NCBI RefSeq assembly: GCF_014126825.1
Contig: NZ_CP059900.1
Coordinates: 1,178,001-1,242,000 of the forward strand
Source: Tomitella gaofuii
GTDB taxonomy: Bacteria; Actinomycetota; Actinomycetes; Mycobacteriales; Mycobacteriaceae
Direction of reading: 5' to 3'
Length of the DNA: 64,000 bases
Shown: positions 32,207 through 40,411 of the stretch, piece after piece
Layout: every line of letters starts with the position of its first letter
How positions within the stretch are numbered: position 1 is the first letter of the stretch
Position numbers and translations under genes: made by a program
Notes under the pieces: generated by a model
The model's database searches: none
What the model saw: the letters and a program-made list of their open reading frames with translations, nothing else
What the model was told of the DNA's origin: nothing

Positions 32207-33160
32207 GTGACTCCGACCCCTCCTGACGAATCGGCGGCCCCCGCCGGCGGACCGGCATCGGGCGCCACGCCGACGCTCAGCGTGGTCACGGTGACCTATT
32301 CGCCCGGCGAGCACCTGCGTGGATTCCTCGAGTCGCTCGCGTCGGCCACCGTGCTGCCCACCGAGGTCATCATGGCCGACAACGGCTCCACGGACGGTGC
32401 CCCGGAGGCCGCGGCGGAGCAGTTCCCCTCAGCGCGTCTGCTGCGCACCGGTGGCAACATCGGATACGGCGGCGCCATCAACCGCGCGGTCGGGGAGATC
32501 GACCCGGCGGCCGAGTTCGTCGTGGTGGCCAACCCGGACGTGCGCTGGGAGGCGGGCGCCATCGATGCGCTCATCGCCGCGGCGCGCCGCTGGCCGCGTG
32601 CGGGGGCTCTGGGCCCCACCGTGCTGGAGCCGGACGGTTCGCGGTATCCGTCCGCGCGGGCCGTTCCCGGCCTGCTGGACGGAGCGGGGCACGCGGTGCT
32701 GGGCAAGCTGTGGCCGTCCAACCGGTGGACGCGCGCCTACCTGCAGGAGTCGCAGGAGGTCAGCGAGCGGCCGGTGGGATGGCTCTCCGGCTCGTGCCTC
32801 CTGCTGCGCAGGAAGGCCTTCGACACGATCGGCGGGTTCGACTCCCGCTACTTCATGTACATGGAGGACGTCGACCTGGGCGATAGACTCGGCCGGGCCG
32901 GGTGGCAGAACCTGTACGTCCCGGACGCCACCGTGGTGCACGCCAAGGGACATGCGGCGGGCAAGGCGCCGGAGTTGATGCTGCCCGCGCACCATCGAAG
33001 CGCCTACCGGTTCCAGGCGGACCGACACCCCCATTGGTGGCAGGCACCGCTGCGTGGGGCGCTGTGGGCGGGGCTGCGCGTCCGGTCGCAGGTGGCGGTG
33101 GCGGCCGCCGTCCGCGAGCGGTGCCGGGCGGGGGCGACGCGGGGCGAGGGGAAAGCGTGA
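32207..33160 (+). CDS. wbbL: Rhamnosyltransferase WbbL (GT2)
   Basis: 317 aa GT-A fold. TLSVVTVTYSPGEHLRGFLES at the start of the domain, MADNGSTDGAPE, VVVANPDVRW (DxD-like site) and SGSCLLLRRKAFDTIGGFD then FMYMEDVDLGDRLGRAGW. It adds rhamnose from dTDP-Rha to the GlcNAc-PP-decaprenyl linker of arabinogalactan. GTG 32207 is used because the conserved domain begins soon after; an upstream in-frame GTG at 32171 would add 12 residues. It follows rmlD and precedes GDP-mannose synthesis, as in mycobacteria. Confidence 0.93.
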   Translation: MTPTPPDESAAPAGGPASGATPTLSVVTVTYSPGEHLRGFLESLASATVLPTEVIMADNGSTDGAPEAAAEQFPSARLLRTGGNIGYGGAINRAVGEIDPAAEFVVVANPDVRWEAGAIDALIAAARRWPRAGALGPTVLEPDGSRYPSARAVPGLLDGAGHAVLGKLWPSNRWTRAYLQESQEVSERPVGWLSGSCLLLRRKAFDTIGGFDSRYFMYMEDVDLGDRLGRAGWQNLYVPDATVVHAKGHAAGKAPELMLPAHHRSAYRFQADRHPHWWQAPLRGALWAGLRVRSQVAVAAAVRERCRAGATRGEGKA

Positions 33161-33176
33161 GAGCGGAGACGAAGCG

Positions 33177-34331
33177 ATGACCGTACAGTCCGGGCAGTGG
33201 GGAACCGGCGATACCCGGCAGTCTGCGGCAGGCGCGGCGGCGCCACGGGGTCAGCACCGCGCGGAGGAGACGGACGCGGTGATCCTGGTGGGCGGCAAGG
33301 GGACCCGGCTGCGGCCGCTGACCCTCTCAGCGCCGAAGCCGATGCTGCCCACTGCGGGGGTGCCGTTCCTCACGCACCTGCTCACGCGCATCCGCCAGGC
33401 CGGCATCCGGCGGGTGATCCTCAGCACGTCGTTCAAGGCGGAGGTGTTCGAGGAGCACTTCGGCACCGGGGCCGACCTGGGCCTGTCCATCGAGTACCTC
33501 ACCGAGACCGACCCGCTCGGCACCGGCGGCGGCATCCGCAACGTGCTGCCGCGGATCGCCTCCGAGAACGTCCTCGTGTTCAACGGCGACGTGCTCGGTG
33601 GCACGGACCTGAACGCGCTGCTCGAGACGCACGCCCGCCAGGAGGCCGACGTCACGATGCACCTGGTGCGCGTGGGCGACCCGCGCTCGTTCGGCTGCGT
33701 GCCCACCGACGAATCGGGCCGGGTCACGGCGTTCCTGGAGAAGACCGAGGATCCGCCGACGGACCAGATCAACGCGGGTTGTTACGTGTTCCGTCGCAAG
33801 GTGATCGAGCGGATCCCCGCGGGCCGTCCGGTATCGGTGGAGCGCGAGATCTTCCCGGCGCTGCTCGCCGCGGGGGCGCGGGTGTTCGGGCACGTCGACG
33901 CGTCGTACTGGCGCGACATGGGCACGCCCGAGGACTTCGTCCGCGGGTCGGCCGACCTGGTGCGCGGCATCGCGCCGTCGCCCGCACTCGACGGGACGCG
34001 CGGCGAGTCGCTGGTGCACGCGAGCGCGGGCGTGGCGCCGGGCGCGCTGCTCATCGGCGGCACGGTGGTCGGGCGCGGTGTCGAGGTGGGTGCCGGGGCA
34101 CGCCTCGACGGTGCGGTGCTCTTCGACGGGGCCAAGGTGGAGGCCGGCGCGGTCGTGGAGCGTTCGATCATCGGTTTCGGCGCCCGCATCGGCCCGCGCG
34201 CACTGATCCGCGACGCGGTGATCGGCGACGGCGCCGACGTGGGGGCGCGGTGCGAGCTCGTCGGCGGCGCGCGCGTGTGGCCCGGGGTCAACCTGCCCGA
34301 CGGCGGCGTCCGGTTCTCGACCGATGTCTGA
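33177..34331 (+). CDS. Mannose-1-phosphate guanylyltransferase
   Basis: 384 aa. Nucleotidyltransferase N-domain with AVILVGGKGTRLRPLTLSAPKPML and FNGDVLGGTDL, followed by left-handed beta-helix repeats (GALLIGGTVVGRGVEVGAGA, IGPRALIRDAVIGDGADVG), the eukaryote-type GMPP layout. It makes GDP-mannose for lipomannan, mannosides and glycoproteins. In M. tuberculosis the gene at this place, Rv3264c, has been called manB, which clashes with phosphomannomutase, so no symbol is given. ATG 33177 has CGGAG upstream. The last 8 bp overlap the next gene. Confidence 0.92.
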   Translation: MTVQSGQWGTGDTRQSAAGAAAPRGQHRAEETDAVILVGGKGTRLRPLTLSAPKPMLPTAGVPFLTHLLTRIRQAGIRRVILSTSFKAEVFEEHFGTGADLGLSIEYLTETDPLGTGGGIRNVLPRIASENVLVFNGDVLGGTDLNALLETHARQEADVTMHLVRVGDPRSFGCVPTDESGRVTAFLEKTEDPPTDQINAGCYVFRRKVIERIPAGRPVSVEREIFPALLAAGARVFGHVDASYWRDMGTPEDFVRGSADLVRGIAPSPALDGTRGESLVHASAGVAPGALLIGGTVVGRGVEVGAGARLDGAVLFDGAKVEAGAVVERSIIGFGARIGPRALIRDAVIGDGADVGARCELVGGARVWPGVNLPDGGVRFSTDV

Positions 34332-35184
34332 CGGCAAGGGGGACCTCGTGGATCGGCACGCGCAGGACGTGGCAGACCGGCCGGTGTACCGGCGTTACGT
34401 GGCGCTGGGGGATTCGTTCACCGAGGGCGTCGGCGACGACGACGTGGCGCGCCCCAACGGGCTGCGCGGCTGGGCGGACCGGGTCGCCGAACAGCTCGCG
34501 GCGCATGCCGTTCACGCGGGCGGCCCTGCGCCCGGCTACGCGAACCTGGCGGTGCGCGGGCGGCTCCTGCCGCAGATCCTCGACGAGCAGATCGAGCCGG
34601 CCCTCGCCCTGCAGCCGGACCTGGTGACCGTCTACGCCGGGGGCAACGACATGATGCGGCCCTCGCTCGACCTCGACGCCCTGGTGGCGCGCTACGAGGC
34701 GGCGCTGTGCCGGCTCACTGCATCGGGCGCGCGGGTGCTGGTGTTCACCGCCTACGACGCGGGCTGGGCGCCGGTGTTCCGGCGCCTGCGCGGCCGCACC
34801 GCCATCTACAACGAGTTGCTGCGGCCCGCGGCGGCGCAGGCGGGCGCGGACCTGGTGGACTACTGGAACATGCGTGGATTCGACGACACGCGGATGTGGG
34901 GGACCGACCGGCTGCACATGTCGCCGTGGGGCCACACGCTGATGGCCGCAGAGGTGCTCGACGTGCTCGGCGTTCCGCACGCCGTCGAGCGCCCGCAGCT
35001 GCCGCCGGCCCCCGCGCTGACGCGGTCCGAGCAGCGGGACGTGGACCGCGAGTGGCTGCGCACCTTCCTGGTGCCCTGGGTGGGGCGCAGGCTGCGCGGC
35101 GCGTCGTCGGGCGACGGCATCAGGCCCAAGTACCCGGTGCTGACGCCGATCGCGGAGCCGGCGCAGAACCGGAACGCGGTCTGA
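34324..35184 (+). CDS. SGNH/GDSL hydrolase
   Basis: 286 aa. Block I ALGDSFTEGVGDDDVA with nucleophile Ser, block II Gly (AVRGRLL), block III YAGGNDMMRP with Asn, and block V DRLHMSPWGH with Asp and His: the full SGNH set. Esterase or lipase-type activity is expected; no signal peptide, so cytoplasmic. ATG 34324 overlaps the GMPP stop by 8 bp; GTG 34348 follows AAGGGGG and may be the real start. Coupling to GDP-mannose synthesis is conserved in some actinobacteria, but the substrate is unknown. Confidence 0.85.
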   Translation: MSDGKGDLVDRHAQDVADRPVYRRYVALGDSFTEGVGDDDVARPNGLRGWADRVAEQLAAHAVHAGGPAPGYANLAVRGRLLPQILDEQIEPALALQPDLVTVYAGGNDMMRPSLDLDALVARYEAALCRLTASGARVLVFTAYDAGWAPVFRRLRGRTAIYNELLRPAAAQAGADLVDYWNMRGFDDTRMWGTDRLHMSPWGHTLMAAEVLDVLGVPHAVERPQLPPAPALTRSEQRDVDREWLRTFLVPWVGRRLRGASSGDGIRPKYPVLTPIAEPAQNRNAV

Positions 35185-35211
35185 ACCGCCGGGCGCGGTG
35201 CGGGTGCCGGG

Positions 35212-35787
35212 TCAGCGGCGGCGTGCCAGCGCGAGCATCCTGGCGATCGTCTCGTGCTCGGCGGTGTCCGGCAGCCCGTCGGTGGGCCACCAGCGCAGGT
35301 CGTCGGACTCCGCGGACCGCACCGGCTGCGCGCCCGCCGGTGCGACTGCGAGGAAGCGCACGTCCAGGTGGCGGGTGGGCACGCCGAGCGAGCAGGTGAT
35401 CGGGTGCGTGTGCAGCTCCAACGGCACCGGGTCCAGCACCAGTCCGGCCATCCCGGATTCCTCGGTGGCCTCGCGCAGTGCGGCGGCCTGGATGCTCGCA
35501 TCGCCGGGTTCGCAGTGTCCGCCGAGCTGGATCCACCGCCCCACGCGCGGGTGCAGCGTCAGCAGCACCCGCTCCAGATCCGCGTCGACCAGCAGCGCCG
35601 ACGCGGTGAGGTGACCGGGCGCGCTGCGGCGCAGGCAGGCGTCGGGCGCGGCGTCGAGGAATGCGAGATAGGTGTGCCGCATCGCATCCTGCGCGGTGTC
35701 GGGTGCGGGCCACGCGCGCAGGGTCGCCTCCGCGGAGGCATGCAGAGCGGTGGGTTCCTGCGCGGCTGCCGAGTCCCGCGCCGTCAT
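35212..35787 (-). CDS. NUDIX hydrolase
   Basis: 191 aa. NUDIX box [24 protein letters not shown] follows the GX5EX7REUXEEXGU pattern with Asp in place of the first Glu. These enzymes hydrolyse nucleotide diphosphates linked to another group. ATG 35787 overlaps the fbiB stop as ATGA, so it is the third gene of the fbiA-fbiB unit. That suggests a housekeeping role near F420 synthesis, such as removing a pyrophosphate by-product, but this is inference. Confidence 0.85.
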   Translation of the reverse strand: MTARDSAAAQEPTALHASAEATLRAWPAPDTAQDAMRHTYLAFLDAAPDACLRRSAPGHLTASALLVDADLERVLLTLHPRVGRWIQLGGHCEPGDASIQAAALREATEESGMAGLVLDPVPLELHTHPITCSLGVPTRHLDVRFLAVAPAGAQPVRSAESDDLRWWPTDGLPDTAEHETIARMLALARRR

Positions 35788-37157
35788 CGGGTGACCAGCC
35801 GTGTTCCGGTGTCGGCGGGCGGGCGCGGCGTCAGGTCGCCGGTGGGATGGCCCACGGCGATCGCGCCGAGCGGACGCCACTCCGCGGGCAGGTCCAGCAC
35901 GCGGCGCACTGTCGCCGGGGCGAAGATGGTCGAGCCGATCCAGCAGCTGCCCACGCTGCGCACGGCCAGTGCCACGAGCAACCCCTGCACCGCAGCCCCG
36001 ACGGCGACGGTGAACATCGTCTCCTCCGCGCGGGTGCGGCGGTCGTCGGGATAGTCGTGCGCCCCGTCCGGCACGCAGAACGGGATGAGCACCTCGGGGG
36101 CGTCGTAGAGGATGTCGCCGCGGCGCACCCGCCGCTCGACGCGATCGGCGCTCCAGCCGTCGGCGGCCAGGTCGGCACGCCAGTCGTCGCGCATCGCCTC
36201 CAGCAGCACGCGCCGGCGGGCCGGGTCGCGGAGCCAGACGAAGCGGACGGGCGCCGTGTGATGCGGCGCGGGGGCGGTCAGCGCCTCCGCGACGGCGTCC
36301 TCGATGAGCGCAGGGTCCACGGGGTCCGTGGTGAACGCGCGCACCGAGCGCCGCAGGAGCAGCGCCTCGCGGCGCCCGCGCTCGATCGACTCGGCCGTCC
36401 CCAGCCAGAACAGGTCCTCGGTGCCCTCGCGGACCAGGTCGCGGGCGCGGGACCCGTCGTCGCGCGGGGCCAGCCCACGTATCACGGCCACCGGGGTCGA
36501 GCCCAGTTTGCCCTTGACGAGATCTCCCGCGGCGGCGATCTCGTCGGCCACCGCGATCTCCGTGACGACCAGCTCGTTGCCCTGCCCGTCGACGCTGCCG
36601 TCGAAGGGGTGGCTCACCGCCAGGCCCGCCGCGCCGATCGCCGCGTCGGTCTGCCCGATCCGCCAGGCCCGGCCCATCGTGTCCGTCACCACCACCGCGA
36701 CCGTGACGCCGGTCAGCCGGCGCACCGCATCGCGTAGGTCCCGTGCGCTCGCGTCCGGGTCCTCCGGCAGCAGGGCCAGCTCGTCGCCGCGCACGTTGGA
36801 GCCGTCGATCCCGGAGGCGGCCTGCACGATGCCCAGGCGGTTCTCGGTGATGAGGGTGCGGTTTTTGCGCGCGACCACGCGGACCGACTCCTGGTCCACC
36901 AGGCGCCGTCGCGCGGCGTCGCGCTCATCGGGGTCGCCCGGTGCCGCCACGATGCGGCCTTCGGCTTTGGAGACGATCTTGGAGGTGACGACGAGGACGT
37001 CGTCGTCCTCGAGCCACGGGGCGCACGCGACGATCGCCGCCGCGAGATCGTCGCCGGGACGGAACTCGGGCAGGCCTTCGATCGGCAGGATCGTCAGGCT
37101 CGGCGCCGCGTGGTCGCGGGTGACGGGGTGGCCGGTGACCGGCCCGCCGGCGGTCAC
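35784..37157 (-). CDS. fbiB: Coenzyme F420:L-glutamate ligase / dehydro-F420 reductase FbiB
   Basis: 457 aa, the two-domain actinobacterial form. N-domain (CofE-type ligase): [32 protein letters not shown] and [17 protein letters not shown]-domain: nitroreductase-like FMN fold beginning about residue 255 ([16 protein letters not shown]) and [17 protein letters not shown]. It adds glutamates to F420-0 and reduces dehydro-F420. GTG 37157 overlaps the fbiA stop as GTGA. M. tuberculosis FbiB is 448 aa, so length fits. Confidence 0.94.
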   Translation of the reverse strand: MTAGGPVTGHPVTRDHAAPSLTILPIEGLPEFRPGDDLAAAIVACAPWLEDDDVLVVTSKIVSKAEGRIVAAPGDPDERDAARRRLVDQESVRVVARKNRTLITENRLGIVQAASGIDGSNVRGDELALLPEDPDASARDLRDAVRRLTGVTVAVVVTDTMGRAWRIGQTDAAIGAAGLAVSHPFDGSVDGQGNELVVTEIAVADEIAAAGDLVKGKLGSTPVAVIRGLAPRDDGSRARDLVREGTEDLFWLGTAESIERGRREALLLRRSVRAFTTDPVDPALIEDAVAEALTAPAPHHTAPVRFVWLRDPARRRVLLEAMRDDWRADLAADGWSADRVERRVRRGDILYDAPEVLIPFCVPDGAHDYPDDRRTRAEETMFTVAVGAAVQGLLVALAVRSVGSCWIGSTIFAPATVRRVLDLPAEWRPLGAIAVGHPTGDLTPRPPADTGTRLVTR

Positions 37158-38185
37158 TGCGCGGATTCTTCCGCCGGACCGGCCGCCAGATCCAGCGCCT
37201 GGCGCGCCATCTCCGCGGCGGCGTCGTCGTCGGTCATGAGCAGCGGCACCGCCCGTACGTCCACGCCGGGCACGTCGGCATGGTCGCCGGTGTGCACCAG
37301 CCAGCCGTCCAGCAGCCCGGATTCCGCGCGTGCGCCGTACATGCGGCCGACGGCCTGCGCCGACGTCTCGACGCCGAGGACGGACAGGCAGGTGTCCGCC
37401 ATGCCCCGCACCGGCGCCCCGGCGATGATGGGGGAGACGCCGACGATCTTCGCGTCGGTGGTCCGCAGCGCGCCGCGGATTCCGGGCACCGCGAGCACCG
37501 GGCCGATGCTCACCACCGGATTGGACGGCGCGATGAGGACGACGTCGGCCTCTTCGATGGCCTCCACGACGCCGGGCGCGGGCACGGCGCGCTCGGCGCC
37601 CACCTGGACGAAGCTGTGCGTCGGGACCTGTGCGCGATGCCGTACCCACCACTCCTGGAAGTGGATCGCGCGCTGTTCGCCGGAGTCCTCGTCGGTGACG
37701 ACGACGTGCGTCTCGCAACGGTCGTCGGTCACCGGCAGCAACCGGACCCCGGGGCGCCAGCGGTTGCACAGCGCCGCCACCACGTCGGAGAGTGGATACC
37801 CGGCCCGCAGCATCCGGGACCGGATCAAGTGGGTGGCGGTGTCCCGGTCGCCCAGGCCGAACCAGGCGGGGTCGGCGCCGTACGCGGCGAGCTCCTCCTT
37901 GACGCGCCAACCCTCGTCGGCCCGGCCCCATCCGCGGTCGCGGTCGATGCCGTCGCCGAGCGTGTACATGCAGCTGTCGAGGTCCGGCGTGATGCGCAGG
38001 CCGTGCAGCCACACGTCGTCGCCCACGTTGACCACCGCGGTGACGGAGTGGCCGTCGGCGCCTGAAACGCCGGTACCGGCGCCCGTGCCGTCGGCGCCTT
38101 CGCCGCCGGGGATGCCCAGATGTGTCCGCAGTCCCCGGAGGAACTTCGCGCCGCCTACTCCGCCCGCCAAGACCGTCACCTTCAC
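37154..38185 (-). CDS. fbiA: 2-phospho-L-lactate transferase FbiA (CofD)
   Basis: 343 aa. Begins [19 protein letters not shown], the Rossmann-like GGVGGAKF of CofD/Fbi[27 protein letters not shown] and [20 protein letters not shown] are also family motifs. It joins a phosphoenolpyruvyl- or lactyl-diphosphoguanosine to Fo to build F420-0. GTG 38185 starts at the core; GTG 38191 is two codons longer. A 17-residue Gly/Thr/Ala insert sits near residue 30. First gene of the fbiA-fbiB-NUDIX operon, divergent from whiB2. Confidence 0.93.
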   Translation of the reverse strand: MKVTVLAGGVGGAKFLRGLRTHLGIPGGEGADGTGAGTGVSGADGHSVTAVVNVGDDVWLHGLRITPDLDSCMYTLGDGIDRDRGWGRADEGWRVKEELAAYGADPAWFGLGDRDTATHLIRSRMLRAGYPLSDVVAALCNRWRPGVRLLPVTDDRCETHVVVTDEDSGEQRAIHFQEWWVRHRAQVPTHSFVQVGAERAVPAPGVVEAIEEADVVLIAPSNPVVSIGPVLAVPGIRGALRTTDAKIVGVSPIIAGAPVRGMADTCLSVLGVETSAQAVGRMYGARAESGLLDGWLVHTGDHADVPGVDVRAVPLLMTDDDAAAEMARQALDLAAGPAEESAQ

Positions 38186-38423
38186 GGGCACGAGCCTAAT
38201 GCGTAGGGCCGCGCGCACCCCGCCGAGGTCGGTGGCGTGCGGTGCCCATCGCCTTCTCCTGCGACCGCGCGAAGAGGTATGTTGTGAGGGAAAACACACG
38301 GCAAAAGGGGAGGTCGCCGTGTAGGGCCTGTGTGACTCCTCCGTGTCGCCCTTCAAAAATGACGGATGCGGATGATATAGCGATTTCGCCGTTCGGGTTG
38401 AAGGGTGCGTCGGGGAGGTGTTT

Positions 38424-38441
38424 AATCACAGGCATGTGATT
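38424..38441. promoter_or_regulatory. Perfect palindrome upstream of whiB2
   Basis: AATCACA-GGCA-TGTGATT: perfect 7-bp arms around 4 bp, 267 bases before whiB2. The half-site TGTGA resembles CRP/FNR half-sites but the orientation is outward. Possible regulator site. Confidence 0.5.
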
Positions 38442-38532
38442 CGGGTGGATGCGCGGTCTCCGGGCGGCAGGCATCATGGCGGGAGTGCAGGCTCCCGGGT
38501 GCTCACGCCGCAGAGCGTGTCGATCGGTCGCT

Positions 38533-38556
38533 ATGGTAAACATGGATGTTCACCAT
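38533..38556. promoter_or_regulatory. Second dyad upstream of whiB2
   Basis: ATGGTAAAC-N6-GTTCACCAT: 9-bp arms with one mismatch around 6 bp, 152 bases before the whiB2 start. A TATGGT hexamer (38532-38537), fitting TANNNT, overlaps it, so it may be an operator over a -10. Confidence 0.5.
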
Positions 38557-38707
38557 TGGATCGTTCGGCGGCAGCGGCCGCAGGCCGGCGGTTCACCCGG
38601 CGCGCACGCCGACGGGCGTCGCTTGCGGACGGTGCAGCTGCAGCGGATGCCTGATCGGGCAGCCCAACCCAGGCATACGGCACCACGACAGATGAGGACC
38701 CTTCACG

Positions 38708-39142
38708 ATGCTGAATGAGCCCGGTGGTCACGAATCTGGCCGCAGACTGTTTCACATGACGGAGCTTCACGCGGCCGATGGCGCCGCGCCCGGGGCCGCA
38801 CCGGAACCGCAGTCGGGGGAGTGCGGGGAGTTCGGTCACGGCTTCGGCGAGGAGCCGGTCGCCGCCGGTCGCCCGGAACTCGACCTGGTGGGCGGGTTCG
38901 AGGGGGCGGATCTCGGCCCGCTGGACGAGCAGTGGCAGGACCAGGCGTTGTGCGCGCAGACGGATCCGGAGGCCTTCTTCCCCGAGAAGGGCGGCTCCAC
39001 CCGCGAGGCCAAGCGCATCTGCCAGAGCTGCGAGGTGCGCGCCGAGTGCCTCGAGTACGCGCTGGAACACGACGAGCGGTTCGGCATCTGGGGCGGACTC
39101 TCGGAGCGTGAGCGCCGCCGTCTGAAGAAGGGCATCGTCTGA
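38708..39142 (+). CDS. whiB2: WhiB2-type iron-sulfur regulator
   Basis: 144 aa. The C-terminal 80 residues are a WhiB domain: four cysteines (Cys82, Cys105, Cys108, Cys114) for a 4Fe-4S cluster, GIWGG at 126-130 and the basic SERERRRLKKGIV tail. The core is nearly identical, from memory, to M. tuberculosis WhiB2, which is essential and controls septation. The N-terminal 65 residues are an extension absent from that 89-aa protein. ATG 38708 has GAGGA nine bases upstream; ATG 38756 would give a shorter protein. Confidence 0.93.
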   Translation: MLNEPGGHESGRRLFHMTELHAADGAAPGAAPEPQSGECGEFGHGFGEEPVAAGRPELDLVGGFEGADLGPLDEQWQDQALCAQTDPEAFFPEKGGSTREAKRICQSCEVRAECLEYALEHDERFGIWGGLSERERRRLKKGIV

Positions 39143-39167
39143 GGGGAGTCCGAGCCTGGTGTTCGCC

Positions 39168-39186
39168 CGAGCCCGACAGGGGCTCG
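39168..39186. terminator. Weak hairpin after whiB2
   Basis: CGAGCCC-GACAG-GGGCTCG, a 7-bp stem 25 bases after the whiB2 stop, between convergent genes. No U-tract. Confidence 0.4.
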
Positions 39187-39229
39187 AAAGTGACGGGCGG
39201 CCCGGGGCGGCGCCGCGGGGGCCGGCCGC

Positions 39230-39820
39230 TCAGTCCTCCCGAAGCGTCGGGTCGATGATCTCGGGCGTCACGCCCAGGTAGTTCGCAACCTGCTCCACCA
39301 GCACGTCGTGGATGAGCAGCATCAACTCCTCGGGCTTGCGTGCCCGGAGTTCCAGCGGCCGCCGGAACAGCACCAGCCGCGCCCGCGTGGGGCGCCCGTC
39401 GCGGGTCAAACCTGCCGGGATGAGGCGGGCGAGCGGCACGGCCCCGTCGGCGACCACCTCGGGGGGCCACACCACCGACCGCGGGTTGCGTGCGCTGATC
39501 CGCGGAACGTCGTCCACGGCGAGATCCATCTTGGTGAGCCTGTCGTGCCACTCCGCGTCGATCGCGCTGAATGCGCTGAGTGCCAGCTGGTCGAAGGCCG
39601 CAGAACGGCTCAGCCTCGCGGGGACGCCCGCCGGAAGGATGCTGCCACGGGGGCCGCGCCCGCGCCGTTCCACGCTGCGCGAACTGGGTACGCGGCCGCG
39701 TACCCCCGTGCCGCCCCGGCCGGGCGCGGACGCGCGGGACACGCCCGCTGCGCCCGTGTGCCCCTGCCGCCCCAGGCCGCGGGCGGAGGCCGCACGGTCG
39801 CCGAAAGGCCCTCTCATCAT
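39230..39820 (-). CDS. Zincin-like metallopeptidase-family protein (Rv3259 type), active site degenerate
   Basis: 196 aa. From about residue 75: FDQLALSAFSAIDAEWHDRLTKMDLAV, then RNPRSVVWPPEVVADGAVPLARLIPAGLTRDG, RARLVLFRRPLELRA and LLIHDVLVEQVANYLGV, all shared with Rv3259 from memory. The family is filed as a minimal metallopeptidase, but the zinc motif HExxH is not present (it reads His-Asp-Val-Leu-Val), so enzymatic activity is doubtful. The N-terminal 70 residues are basic and low-complexity. ATG 39820 is uncertain; a start further in is possible. Confidence 0.75.
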   Translation of the reverse strand: MMRGPFGDRAASARGLGRQGHTGAAGVSRASAPGRGGTGVRGRVPSSRSVERRGRGPRGSILPAGVPARLSRSAAFDQLALSAFSAIDAEWHDRLTKMDLAVDDVPRISARNPRSVVWPPEVVADGAVPLARLIPAGLTRDGRPTRARLVLFRRPLELRARKPEELMLLIHDVLVEQVANYLGVTPEIIDPTLRED

Positions 39821-39927
39821 GTCGACGAGGCTACCCGCGAGGCCCTCCCGGTGCGCGCAGGCGCGGGCGGAACAGCCGGGGCCGTGCGACATGCGGTGAG
39901 TGCGACAGGCCGGCGCCGCGAGTGCGA

Positions 39928-39933
39928 TAGGGT
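39928..39933 (+). promoter_or_regulatory. Possible -10 element for the DUF3499-manB operon
   Basis: TAGGGT in GCGATAGGGTCG, nine bases before the DUF3499 GTG. It fits TANNNT and implies a nearly leaderless transcript. Confidence 0.35.
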
Positions 39934-39941
39934 CGACGATT

Positions 39942-40340
39942 GTGAGGATGCTGCGGAAATGCTGTCGGCCGGGGTGCAACAACCCGGCGGTCGCCACGTT
40001 GACGTTCGTGTATTCGGACTCGACGGCAGTGGTGGGACCGCTGGCGACGAGCGAAGAGCCGCACTCCTGGGACCTGTGCGAGGCGCATGCGGTCCGCATC
40101 ACCGCGCCGCGCAATTGGGATCTGGTCCGGCACGAGGGGCGTTTCGCGCCCGGCGAGCCGGACGAGGACGACCTTACCGCCCTCGCCGAGGCCGTCCGCG
40201 AGGCCGGCCGGGGGGAGCGCAGGCGTTCCGCCGACGGTCCGGCGCACGGACCGGACACGTCGCCGACCGCCGCGCCGTCGCCCGTCACGAGGACGGGGCG
40301 CCGCGGGCATCTGCGCGTTCTGCCGGACCCGGAGCCCTGA
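39942..40340 (+). CDS. DUF3499-family protein
   Basis: 132 aa. Begins VRMLRKCCRPGCNNPAVATL, with a cysteine-rich zinc-ribbon-like site (CCxxxC, later Cys), then TFVYSDSTAVVGPLATSEEPHSWDLCEAHA and ITAPRNWDLVRHEG; the tail ends TGRRGHLRVLPDP as in mycobacterial Rv3258c. Function unknown. GTG 39942 gives the homologue-like length; ATG 39948 is two codons in. It precedes manB by 71 bp. Confidence 0.83.
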   Translation: MRMLRKCCRPGCNNPAVATLTFVYSDSTAVVGPLATSEEPHSWDLCEAHAVRITAPRNWDLVRHEGRFAPGEPDEDDLTALAEAVREAGRGERRRSADGPAHGPDTSPTAAPSPVTRTGRRGHLRVLPDPEP

Positions 40341-40411
40341 CGCGCGGGTCCTGCGGCGTGCCCGGGTGAGTGCAGCGCCTTCAACGACGAGTTTTCGAAA
40401 GGCTTGGGTCA

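Larger units (their letters stand above)
38186..38707. other. 522-bp divergent intergenic region (fbiA / whiB2)
   Basis: No convincing gene. Base composition is lower in GC around 38270-38430. It holds a perfect dyad at 38424-38441, a near-perfect one at 38533-38556 and a 6-bp hairpin at 38480-38497, listed or mentioned separately. Short ORFs in it have no recognisable protein. Confidence 0.6.

Noticed and set aside
38242-38439. Short ORF upstream of whiB2 as a small gene
   Set aside because: No ribosome site, no recognisable composition, and it spans a likely operator.
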